DNA from: Siphonodentalium dalli
Taxonomy: Eukaryota > Mollusca > Scaphopoda > Gadilida > Siphonodentaliidae
Assembly (NCBI GenBank): GCA_032622095.1
Contig: CP136061.1
Location: 92,997,345-93,061,344 of the forward strand
Direction: 5' to 3'
DNA length: 64,000 bases
The stretch's first letter is position 1; every line of letters starts with the position of its first letter. The notes beneath the pieces are model-generated. The model made no database searches, had not been told where the DNA came from, and saw only the letters and a program-made list of their open reading frames with translations. The position numbers and the translations under genes are program-made. Of the stretch, positions 21,966 to 32,423 are shown one piece after another.

Positions 21966-23948
21966 TGTATAATATATGTAATAATCTCATTGAAAGCTGT
22001 GATGTGTAAAGTTGTGTAGTGACATTCACAGGCATTCTAAACAGTTGTGGTGGAGCACAGGGTGGGTCTTTAGTGAACCATCAGTCGCTATAAGACAAAC
22101 ATTTATGGGGCTCTGAGTCTTGGTCAAGCAGGGTCTATAGTAAACTGAGCCTACCTTTAAATTAAAAGTCTTCATCATGCATTTATTTGACACTGTACTG
22201 TTGCTAAACGGAACACATTCCATAATTGAGTGATATCATATTAATAATATGTTTGCAAAAATTGAGGACCTCACAATTAGCCAACATAAACACTACCTCA
22301 ATAAAATTAAGCCGATTTAATCCCTTCTAATTAATGGGGCCGACTTCGCATAGGGATGTCTTCGTATGGGCCCGACTCTGTGGGGGCCGACTTTTCCAGA
22401 TACCGTGCCCACTTACCTTACTATAAATGGACTTCTTGTACAAAGTGATGGAGAATAGATGCATTAAATTTATATTTATTAAGATCTCAATCACTGTGTA
22501 TAAGGCCTGTGGTGACAGTACATATTATTGAAAATCAGTTGGACGCACTCACTGGACTGTCATACAGTGTATGACTGAATGCTATCAGGATAACATAATA
22601 ACAAGCCCAATGCCCATTTATTTCCAATATATGGTGCTCCGGGGGACACAGTTTTTAGTTACCGTAATTATAAGGGAGAGGCAAGTTATACATTTTTAAC
22701 TTCACATTATTGGAGTTCTATAGAAGTGAAAGGCAATATTATCAAGATCAAATCAAGGACATTCGAAAAAGTGAGCCGGATTGTCATTCACATAACTTAG
22801 CTGCAGCATGCTGTGTCATTCTATAGGCTGCTTTCCAGATATATAAACATTCTGGCAAAATGTTGCAATTTTCTTCCTTTTTTCCATGTTGTCCGCCACT
22901 TGCCGCTCATGGCACATTCATTGCTGACAATTAATTCCATCAATTCCATCAGAATATAACCTTAAGTAAGACAAGGACACAATATTACCTAACTGAGTCA
23001 ATCCTGGTGTGTTCTATGTCATGGGTTCGACTTTGGAGCATTTCTCGAAATATGAATTTCTCATGTCTTAAAACTGAAATGTTTTCAAAGTCAATTTTTC
23101 TAACTTAGACCTATTCTAAGTAATGAAACTCAATCAAATGGTTATGTTTATGTTCTAAATTACTACAATACCCAAAATATTTCAACAAAATCTCAATACA
23201 AAAATGTTTGTTATGTTGCTACTTCTGGACAGGTGCATGAGCAGGCCACTGGCACTACGTCATGCTTGTACCGGTACCACAAATTCAATTTTGCGTATTG
23301 TCGTAGCGAGACAATATTCTGGTTATGGGCAGATGGCCAGGTAGCTGAGGTACTGTTCAATACTATAGTTGATCCGTTTCGTTATCGTAGCTTAATTCTT
23401 ACTGTTCCGGGAATTGAAATATTTTTTGTCATTTTTTTTCGATATTTGCGCACATCCATGCGGAAAAATCGGCGAATCTTATATATAAGTCCACAGTTTA
23501 TCCGTTTGTAGCCAATACACCATTTCCTTCTGTCAATCCGCGTTGATTCGCGACAAAATTAACTCAAAACACCACAAGGAATTCTCCGCGCTTCATTTTC
23601 AAGAACGGTATTAACTAAAAGTTAAGATTGTAATTTGGCTGCAGAAACAAAACGAAACGAATTTTGAAACACAATAATTGTGTTCACTAATATTTTCCTG
23701 TTGGTATATGGTCAACTATAGTATACGCAATCATTTATTTGAAATAATAAGTATCACTTAGAGAATAATTCTTACTGATAATTAGAAATATCTTTATTTT
23801 GTATCCCTTTAATATTAAATAATGGCCCTGAAAATTGTCTGTTTGTCAGTTTAATGTTCACTAATTATAGCTAGGCTGTTAGATAAAGTATGACATTTCT
23901 TCATTTGTCCGGGGTAGTGTATTGTCATACTGTCATAATAAACTTCAA
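21966..23948. other. No gene seen
   Basis: AT-rich DNA. A 92-codon frame at 23233-23511 and a 65-codon minus frame at 22026-22223 have no recognisable domain or splice context. Near 22335-22395 GGGGCCGACTTCGCATAGG-like phrases recur three times at short range. Confidence 0.45.
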
Positions 23949-26149
23949 GTAATAAGGTAACTACTCGTCAATGCTGCTTGAATACATAAATGATTAATAA
24001 GGTAACAACTACCCGTCAATGATCGACGTCTTAATATAGAAAGGTTTAATAAGGTAACTAACTACACGGCAATGATACTTAGTATAGAAAGGTTAATAAT
24101 TTAACTTCTTGCCAATGATGCTTTAATATAGAAAGCGTTAATAAAGTAACTATCAGTCAATAATGCTTTAGTATAGAAACGGTTACTAAGGTAACTACAT
24201 ATCAATGATTCTTTAATAAAGAAAGGGTTAATAAGATAAAGTTCTACACGTCAATGATTCTTTAATATAGAAAGGGCTAATAGGGTAACCACACGTCAAT
24301 GATGTTTTAATATAGAAAGGGTTAATATGGTAATTACACGCAAATGGTGCTTTAATATAGAAAGGGTTAATATGGTAGCTACCGTCCATCATGCTTTAAT
24401 ATAGAACTGGCTAATATGATAACTACATGTCAATGATGCTTTATTGTAGAAAGGGTTAATAATGTAACTAATCACCAATGATACTCATTATAAAAAGGGT
24501 TAATAAGGTAACTACCTGTCAATTATTGCTTCAATGTAGAAAGGGTTAATAAGGTAATTACACGCCAATGGTGCTTTAATATAGAAAGGGTTAATATGGT
24601 AACTATCAGTCAATGATGATTTAATATAGAAAGTGTTATAATATGGTAACTGCACGTCAATGATGCTTTGATACAAAAATGGTTAATAAGGTAATTACCC
24701 GTCAATGGCGCTTTAATATAGAAATGGTTTATAATGTAACTACTCACCAATGATACTTAGTATAGAAAGGGTTGTTTAATGTAACTACCTGTCAATTAAT
24801 GCTTTAATATAGAAAGGGTTAATAAGGTAACTACACGCCAATGATACTTAGTATAGAAAGGGTTAGTAAGGTAACTACACGACAATGATACTTGAGTATA
24901 TAGAGGGTTAATTAGGCAACTACCCGTCAACGATGCTTTAATATAGAAAGGGTTACATGGTAACTACACGTCAATGATATTTTAATAAAGAAAGGGCTAA
25001 TAAGGTAACTACATGTCAATGCTGATTTAATACAGAAATGTTTAATAAGGTAACTTCACGTCAATGATGCTTTAATATAGAAAGGGTTAATAATATAACT
25101 ACTCACCAATGATACTTTGTATAGAACGGGTTAATAAGATAACTACCCGGCAATAATGATGCTTTAATATAGAAAGGGTTATAATAAGGTAACTAGACGT
25201 CAATGATGCTTTAATACATAAATGGTTAATAAGGTAACTACCCGCCAATGGCGCTTTAATATAGAAAGAGTTAATAATGCAACTACTCACCAGTGATACT
25301 TAGTATAGAAAGGGTTAATAAGGTAACGACCTGTCAATTAATGCTTTAATATAGAAAGGGTTAATAAGGTAACTACATGTCAATGCTACTTAGTATAGAA
25401 AGGGTTAATAAGGTAACTACACGACAATGGTACTTTAGTATATACAGGGTTAACAAGGCATGCAACTACCCGTCAATGGTGCTTTAATATGAAAAGAGCT
25501 AACATGGTAACTACACGTCAATGATATTTTAATATAGAAAGGGTTAATAAGGTAACTACACGTCAATGATGCTTTAATATAGAAAGGGTTAATATGGTAA
25601 CTACTCACCAATGATACTTTGTATAGAACGGGTTAATAATGTAACTACCCGGCAATAATGCTTTAATATATAATTGGTTAATATGGTAACTACACGTCAA
25701 TGATGCTTTAATATAGAAGGGTTATAATAAGGTAACTACACGTCAATGATGCTTTAATACACAAATGGTTAATAAGGTAACTACCAGTCAATGGCGCTTT
25801 AATATAGAAAGGGTTAATAATGCAACTACTCACCAATAATATTTATTATAGAAAGGGTTAATAAGGGAACTACCTGTCAATTAATGCTTTAATATAGAAA
25901 GGGTTAATAAGGTAACTACACGCCAACGGTACTTATTATAGAAAGGGTTAATAAGGTAACTATATACGACAATGATACTTTGGTATATACAGAGTTAATA
26001 AGGCAACTACCCGTCAATGATGCTATAATATAGAAATGGTTAACATTGTAACTACACATCAATGATATTTTAATATAGAAAGGGTTAATAAGGTAACTAC
26101 ACATCAATGATGCTGTAATATAGAAAGGGTTAATAAGGTGACTTCAATG
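23949..26149. repeat. 45-bp satellite array, about 48 monomers, 12-mer higher-order repeat
   Basis: The monomer consensus includes ATATAGAAAGGGTTAATAAG followed by GTAACTACACGTCAATGATG and CTTTA. Variant monomers recur at long period: the CTCACCA-type monomer followed by ACTTAGTATAG lies at about 24743, 25284 and 25826, a spacing of 541-542 bp (12 monomers). A second marker with TTTGTATAGAACGGG lies near 25105 and 25610. Stops are frequent in all frames, and short frames here are not genes. Confidence 0.92.
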
Positions 26150-26164
26150 CAGATTATACAGTTT

Positions 26165-26497
26165 AACAAAATACCACAGGTGTATATATCCGGGTGAACA
26201 CTGTAGTAAATACCTGGGCGAAACCCTAGTGTAAATACCTGGGTGTAAATACTCCGGATAACCTGGGTCTAAATACCCGGGTGTGACAGCGTCTTTCTAA
26301 ATTATATCCGTAAAAACCCGGGTAAACTGGGATTTATACCTAACATATATAGAAAACACCAGGGTAAATCTATATAAATCCCTGATTTACCTGGGTGTAA
26401 CCTGGGTGTGACCTGGGTGGAACCAGGGTAAAACCTATATGTACCGGGGTATACCTAGGTAAACACCAAGATTTACCATGGTACATTTTTATATGGG
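26165..26497. repeat. ACCTGGGT repeat element, second copy, reversed border
   Basis: Many irregular ACCTGGGTGTAA / TACCCGGGTGTG modules lie between the satellite and a right border that is the reverse complement of the 4873 border (GGTACATTTTTATATGGG, 26480-26497). It lacks the ordered 26-bp half seen at 5490-5705. The left border is not identifiable. Confidence 0.65.
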
Positions 26498-26529
26498 CTG
26501 TTCTGCCAAAAACCAGCTCATTATCTGCT

Positions 26530-26660
26530 TATAATAACACTTGTTCTAGGTAGATAATCTGCTTAGAATTGTTTCTTTTTGAGTCCATAATGTGGTGAAA
26601 ATGTGAACATTTTAGTCACATTATCGACTTATAATAAGGCGATTCTAAGCTGATTATTAG
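26530..26660. repeat. Short dispersed repeat shared with 62372-62465
   Basis: It contains ATAATCTGCTTAGAATTG on the left and AAGGCGATTCTAAGCTGATT on the right, which form a short imperfect inverted pair. The 62.4-kb copy has the equivalent ATAATCTGCTTAGAATCGC and GAGGCGATTCTAATG. A small GC palindrome, AACGCGCCGCAGGCGCGTT, follows at about 26669. Confidence 0.6.
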
Positions 26661-27474
26661 CAACCACAACGCGCCGCAGGCGCGTTGTTGCTTTTCAAGT
26701 TTAGGCGTGAATGACGTCATCAATTTTTACAATACCATGAAACAGAATTTCGACGCGATGAAAAACGGCGCACAATTTTTGGTTAAAAATCACGTGACTT
26801 CCGCTCCGCTTTCGCATTGCATCCTGGGAAAATTGATCCAGAGATCACAGGTCGAAGAGTTCAGAATGTCGCTGATACATTGTTCATTGATTTGTTAGGC
26901 GAGTTGAACAACTCAATTCTCAACTGTCCCTACCAAATGACCGGCATCATTATAGTGTGATTTAACAACAGTGATTTTTCAAACAACACCACGATGAATC
27001 AATTTGGAGTTATACATCGCAATTTTTCGACAGTAGGCGATGCAAAAGTATTCGAAATCAGTGTCATTGTCAAAGTTGAAACTGAAAGTGAAAGCGCATT
27101 TCATTTTCTACCTCACCCACGAACCAGTTTCGTCAACACCGAGGACAACATCAAGCAAATTATTACAGTACCATGGACCTTAGAGTGATCACAGAACACA
27201 ACAATTTCGCCAACATTTCAACAACTTGAAGATGATCATTTTATTGACCTGTTGTTGACATTGTGAATGTCACATGTGTGATTTGTTCTCTGGATTAAAA
27301 CAAGACTCCACTCCAGCTTAAACTAACAGCCGAATGGTAAGTGCATAGCCATACAGTAGACTACACTGTATTCAGTATGCATCAAATTCAATCTATCATT
27401 CATGATGTAGTGAACGTTCAGTCTCAGACCAATCTCGTTCAGACCAATCTCAATACAGTTGTATCCTTTTAGTA
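26661..27474. other. No gene seen; CRE-like site at 26711
   Basis: ATGACGTCATC at about 26711 matches a cAMP-response-element core. Frames at 26707-26898 and 26994-27188 have no recognised domain. The interval is less AT-biased than its neighbours, and I cannot exclude a small unannotated exon. Confidence 0.4.
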
Positions 27475-27793
27475 CCCTGCTGGACAAAACAACTGTCCAT
27501 TTAACTGCGGTGTGGTTAGCATTGCCACCACTGCTGAAATGCAACTACACCGCGGCTCCACCATCTAACTACAGTTGGGCCGTGGTGTACTTTCATTAAA
27601 ATTAAACCGAAAAAAGACGACACAAACCAGAAATCTAATCACGGTGTACATGTCATTCGGCCATGAGGGTACTAGTATAGTTGCTGTTCGGCCGCAGTGA
27701 ATTTGCCGTTAACTGCAGTTACAAACTCTTGACACCGCGGCCGAACAGCAAATACACCACGGTACCAATGGACACTTGCTTTGTCCAGCGGGG
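27475..27793. mobile_element. TA-flanked MITE, CCCTGCTGGACAAAAC family, copy 1
   Basis: It starts CCCTGCTGGACAAAACAACT and ends TTTGTCCAGCGGGG, with TA on both sides, giving about 25-bp terminal inverted repeats. The interior holds ~20-bp sub-repeats of the type CGGCCGAACGGCAARTACAC. The inverted repeats and TA flanks fit a Tc1/mariner-like MITE. Confidence 0.75.
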
Positions 27794-27894
27794 TATGCTT
27801 GGGGCCCCGGAATGCATAGCAGTGACTGGTAGGCTTAAGCATACCGTACTTGGCTGTTGGTACAAAAGTTTGCTGGAATGTGCATACTACAGTA

Positions 27895-28242
27895 CCCTGC
27901 TGGACAAAACAAGTGTCCACTTAACCGAGGTGCGGTTAGCGTTGCCACCGCGGCTGAAATGCAACTACACCGCGGCTCCACCGGCTAACTACAGTTGTCA
28001 TTTGGCCATGGTGTAGTTGCTGCTGTGTACCGGTACGTTCATTAAACTGAAAAAAGATGATACGAACCTGAAATCTAACCATGGTGTATATGCGGTCTGG
28101 CTGCGGTGTAGTTGCCGTTCGCCCATGGTGTACCGTACTTGCCGTTCGGCCGCGGTGCTCAACTGCAGTTCCAAAATCTGACACCGCGGCCGAATGGCAA
28201 ATACACCGCAATGACATTGGACACTTGTTTTGTCAAGCAGGG
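27895..28242. mobile_element. TA-flanked MITE, CCCTGCTGGACAAAAC family, copy 2
   Basis: Same termini as copy 1 (CCCTGCTGGACAAAACAAGT and TTTTGTCAAGCAGGG) with TA at both borders. Only about 100 bp separate it from copy 1. Several 75- to 148-codon frames on both strands arise from the GC-rich sub-repeats and are not genes. Confidence 0.75.
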
Positions 28243-28479
28243 TATGTAAATAAAATAGTGAACTTGGAAGTTGGAAAACCCGATTTAAATACATGCATGT
28301 ACCTGTAGTGCATACTGTACATGTATAAAACTTATTCTTCCACCCAAAAAATATATATATATTAATGGAATGACTAGAGATGGCGAAATAATTAGCGTTA
28401 GTTGATCCCCAATTGTCGCATCCCGAATCGAAATGTAAAAACATGTACCGGTATTTACAATTAAGTGTAGTTACTAGTT

Positions 28480-28850
28480 CAGACGAAGATATCTACGGTA
28501 TGGTGTAATATGGTCGATTTCATTTTCTTTGATATTTTCGGGTGGAGGAATCGGGTCCGACAAAATCGTGGATAGATTGTTCCCATGATTGCAGTGTCGC
28601 CTTACCGGTACATGATGATTGTGACATTGATGTTGTTGTAGATTGAGATTGACTACCCTGTGATCTTTCCAGCCATTATTTTTATGTACCGGTGCACACA
28701 ACTGCGATTACTTCGCAATTGATGGTTTCCAAGGATATTTATATGAGCATGTGCAGTCTAACTACCAGTTTAATACTTACTTACATGTATGGAACTCCTT
28801 CCACTTACGAAATCTTGAATCATCATCGTCCGAATTTTCACTTGGGTGAC
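28480..28850. repeat. Duplicated locus, partner of 51280-52060
   Basis: Shared blocks in the same order include GTGGAGGAATCG, GATTGACTACCCTGYGATCT, TTCCAGCCA, and GCGATTAC followed by GCATGYGCAGTCTAACTA. The 51-kb partner has a 452-bp MITE inserted between the first and second blocks, which this copy lacks. No coding potential is recognised in either. Confidence 0.6.
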
Positions 28851-29032
28851 AATGAAATCAGACTGACCATCATACTGACCAGTATTAAGTATAATTCTTG
28901 ATTACTAGTACTAGTAATGCATGATGCAGGCCTACCTTTATTAATTTAATAAATGGAGAAAAAAAGGTTAACAATAAGTTAATTACCAGGTTGGACACAT
29001 GTACATCATGTGATTTTATAAGCCTACTAATT

Positions 29033-29354
29033 CTGAAGGGGTCGCTCTCACCAAAAAAATACTGAAGGGTACTAGTACACGTTTTGAGAATGTGCTGAAG
29101 GTACATTTTTAAATCTCGTTCTAAATGATGTTTATTATTCGTACCGGTATCTGCCATGATTATTGTTAAACTAGAGGATGATTGTTTGCGTTCCAATGAA
29201 CATCAAAATTAACTGAAAATAAACTGCTAATGGGCATCAGAACAACAGTTTAGTTATGGTGTTAATGCCAATCACTAACCTTGTGTACCCTTCAGCACAT
29301 TTTCAAATCCTGTGTACTCCAGCAGGTTTTTTTTGTGGGAATGACCCCTTCAGC
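29033..29354. repeat. Inverted repeat pair, 75-bp arms and 170-bp spacer
   Basis: The arm at 29033-29107 (CTGAAGGGGTCGCTCTCACC, then AATGTGCTGAAGGTAC) is repeated in reverse complement at 29280-29354. It is probably a decayed MITE. No target duplication was seen. The frames across it are not genes. Confidence 0.6.
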
Positions 29355-29803
29355 CCTACATGTACATGTATTACTATCAGGTACCTGTATTGTGAACAAC
29401 TGATCAATCAATCCTTCCAAGGAGACAGGAGCAACTGCTCTCGCACTCGTACATGTGTGCACTCGCAATTTTTAAATCAGGGGTGCTAAATTTCGCACTC
29501 GTCTCTATTGTAAAAATGTCTATAGTCACTGTAATGTCCCTTATGACACCCCGTCATACATGTATATTATTGACCCTACCCCTGCCTCGAATATGGGTGA
29601 CGGGATTGGTAAAACATCAACCCTGGCACAAAATGCAAAGTTTGAGGGCCTGTAATCTTGTATCAGTAAATTTTAGACCAATCGGTCTTATCAAATCAAA
29701 CAGTGGTTCACCCGACCTGGTACGGTATGTACATGTATACAGTCAACACCGTATATAAAATTTGAATGATTTAACTTACCGTATACCGTACTTGACCAAG
29801 CCT
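29355..29803. other. No gene seen
   Basis: Nothing recognised beyond TACATGTACATGTA near 29358 and a 101-codon frame with no domain. Confidence 0.4.
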
Positions 29804-29935
29804 GCAAATAGCCTGACTGTCATTTGCAGAATTAGGTCCTCAGAGGGTGAATTTAGTGATGCTATCCCGTATAGCCGGCTAGCATCACTAAATTCACCCT
29901 CTGGGGACCTCATTCTGCTTATGCCGTCGGCAAAC
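29804..29935. mobile_element. Foldback MITE, GAATGAGGTCCCC family, copy 2
   Basis: The inverted arms contain GTCATTTGCAGAATTAGGTC and GGACCTCATTCTGC around GGGTGAATTTAGTGATGCTA. The right outer end has decayed. Confidence 0.7.
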
Positions 29936-30111
29936 CTAGAATCAGATTGAAGTTCCCCAGTTGAAGTTGGTGATGTTCACCCATTGGGCGCATCGATTAT
30001 GGATTTTATCTTCTGCAAATTAGGGGATATAGAAACTTCCCCGAAGGGAAAACGTAACTAAAAACAATGTTAATTTGATACTATAGATACTTCCCAGAAG
30101 ATGAGGCCTAA

Positions 30112-30235
30112 GCAGAATGAGGTCTACAGAGGGTGAATTTGGTGATGCTAGCCTGCTATGCGGGATAGTATCACTAAATGAACCCTCTGGGGACCTCATT
30201 CTGCAAATGACAGACACGTTATTTGCAGACTTGTA
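30112..30235. mobile_element. Foldback MITE, GAATGAGGTCCCC family, copy 3
   Basis: The arms contain AGCAGAATGAGGTCTACAGA and GGGGACCTCATTCTGCAAAT. The left outer end is missing, while the right end retains TTATTTGCAGACTTG. It lies only about 180 bp from copy 2. Confidence 0.7.
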
Positions 30236-30714
30236 CCGGTACTTGACGTTGACAGTAATAAATCCACTATTTCCCTGTTTTTGTGAAACTTTGGGGATAG
30301 TGAAACTTTGGGGGTAGCGTAACTCATTGTGACTACCAGTATAGCCACATGGCACATCAGGGTCATATCCAGAGGTTTTTAAAACTTTTTTTCTTCTATT
30401 TGGTCCCGATTCATACGGTCATATCATAACAAGATGGAAATTATCTATATATATTGACATACGGTATTTAAAGGTACAATACCAGGAGGAAGAACATGCC
30501 TCCACCATCAGCAGGGGGTTAGTAACCCCGGGTTACCCACTCCCAAACCTTCCTCCACTCAGTCATTCAGGATATGCCTTCGGAATATCATTGCCCAAAA
30601 ACAGGCGTCTCCAAAAAATCCCTGGCTTGTTCACTGTGGTACATGTACTCATAGAATTATCTCTATTGCATCAAATGAACAGTCTAGTCTCTTTACAAAA
30701 ATTATATTTCAATT
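30236..30714. other. No gene seen
   Basis: A short direct repeat (GAAACTTTGGGGATAG, GTGAAACTTTGGGGGTAG) at about 30285-30318 is the only structure noted. Confidence 0.4.
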
Positions 30715-30753
30715 TTTCAAGTCTGGTTTACGAACATGTGGGGAGAAAAAAAG
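30715..30753. mobile_element. Fragment of the GGCGACACC Harbinger-like element
   Basis: AAGTCTGGTTTACGAACATG and the following GTGGGGAGAAAAAAAG match the subterminal part of the element at 7278. The fragment is cut by the next element at a TA. Confidence 0.65.
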
Positions 30754-30755
30754 TA

Positions 30756-30870
30756 CCCTGCTGGACAAAACAAGTGTCCACTTAACTGCGGTGCAGTTAG
30801 CATTGCCACAGCTGCCGAAATGCAACTACACCACGGCTCCACCGGCTAACAGTTAAATAAAACTACAGTT
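30756..30870. mobile_element. Left part of a CCCTGCTGGACAAAAC MITE, nested insertion
   Basis: CCCTGCTGGACAAAACAAGT follows a TA (30754-30755) and continues with the family sequence through CCACGGCTCCACCGGCTAAC. The right half is missing. It sits inside the Harbinger-like fragment and so is the younger of the two. Confidence 0.7.
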
Positions 30871-31190
30871 ACATGTACCGGTATGGTCTCCAGAGTCCCC
30901 GTATTATCAGTCTTTGCAGTCTGGTGAGCGACCGCACAGTCATTGACTGGCTCTTCTTACTGTAAGGTGGCCAGTTACCAGTGGTATCATTTTATCTTTC
31001 AATATTACTACCGGTATGTGACTCAGAAAAAAATATCATTGGTGACAATGAAGGATGTTTTTTCTTTGCCAGAGGCATTATAATTAAGAATTTTGGTGTT
31101 GAAAATTACCCGGTCTATCCACCCCTCCCCTCTCCTGCACCTGAATTTTGTTTACCTCAATATTGAATGGCCAATTGCTCTCATTGTACG
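30871..31190. other. No gene seen
   Basis: Unremarkable DNA. The last eight bases (31183-31190, ATTGTACG) are the left target duplication of the next element. Confidence 0.5.
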
Positions 31191-32415
31191 CAGGGATGTG
31201 GCTAGAGGGGGGGTGTGGGGGGGGTGTCTCACCCCCCCCCCCCCAGCAGAGACCTATATTTTCAATAGTTGGAAATTTCATACCTGCCACAACGAAATTT
31301 CACACCAACAATAGGTTGAAAATGTTCTTGTAGTTTGATTATAAAACAATTTATTGGGGGAATTTATTGTTTTTCGACCAATATTTGCATATGTTCCTAT
31401 TTTTGGTCAAAAATTTTGACAGAAATGGTCATCAGTTGGAAATTTTCCAACCTTAGGGGGGTGACAGGTTGGAAATTTCCAACACTTGGAAAGCTTGTGT
31501 CCTGGTCTCTCCCCCGTGGCCAGTCAAAAACTTCTAGTTAATTTAAGAAAACAATATTGTCATACAATTGGTCAACATTGTCATTGGAATTGTCATCAGT
31601 TGGAAAATTTCCAACCTAAGTGGGGGTGTAGGGTTTGAAATTTCGAACAATAGGAAGGCTTGAGGCTAGTCTAGATGTTAGGATTTTGCGATTTTCTTGT
31701 TCACATTTCAAAATTTTCGCACACCGGGCCGAACCATGGTCGGCCCGGTGTGTCATTGCCCCATTCACATGGCCAATACAAAACTGCTAATTAGTTTAGC
31801 AAAACAATATTTTACTACATTTGGTCAAACTTGTAGACATAAATGGTCATCAGTTGAAGAATTTTCCAACCTGAGGGGGAGTATGAGGTTTGAAATTTCC
31901 AACACTAGGAAAGCTTCAGTTGAGGACAGTCTTGATGCTAGGATTTGCGATTTTCTTGTATAGTTTTCAAAATTTTCTCACACCGGGCCGAACAACCATG
32001 GTCGGCCCGGTGTTTCCTGGTCTGTTGTCGGTAGCTGTGTGCATTTGTCTGGAATTAGATCACTAGTTGTTTTTTTGGGGGCAATTTTCAGGTTAAAATA
32101 TCTTAATGTTCTCATACTGGGAAAATAGAAGCATCGCTTATGAATATATAGGAAATTAGGCCTGAGTATGAGGTACAAGGGGGGTGCAAATGGAAATATG
32201 CAAAAAGTTGTGTTGGTACGATTCCGACTCAAGGGGGGGTGCAAATGGAATTATGCAAAAAGTTGTGTCGGTGTGATTCCGACTCAAGGGGGGGGGGGGG
32301 TGCAAATGGAATTATGCAAAAAGTTGTGTTGGTGTGATTGCCACTCAAGGGGGGGTGCAGTTGGAAATTCCCAAGGTGGACACCCCCCAGCGGGGACCCT
32401 CTAGCCACATCCCTG
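31191..32415 (+). mobile_element. hAT-like non-autonomous element, intact, 1225 bp, 8-bp TSD
   Basis: The ends CAGGGATGTGGCTAGAGGG and CCCTCTAGCCACATCCCTG form perfect 19-bp terminal inverted repeats. Exact 8-bp duplications ATTGTACG flank them (31183-31190 and 32416-32423). An 8-bp duplication with a CAGGG start is characteristic of hAT elements. The interior contains repeated GGTTGGAAATTTCCAAC-type palindromic phrases, the pair CACACCGGGCCGAAC / GGTCGGCCCGGTG twice, and poly-G-ended sub-repeats near 32175-32350. There is no transposase. The exact target duplication suggests it is younger than the inverted copy at 14508. Confidence 0.88.
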
Positions 32416-32423
32416 ATTGTACG

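Noticed and set aside
23020-23050. B-box-like GGGTTCGACTTTGG as another tRNA or SINE
   Set aside because: No A-box at a suitable distance upstream and the B-box match is poor.
23949-26149. CRISPR-like array (45-bp repeats)
   Set aside because: Repeats are contiguous and diverged with no constant repeat plus unique spacer pattern, and the context is eukaryotic.
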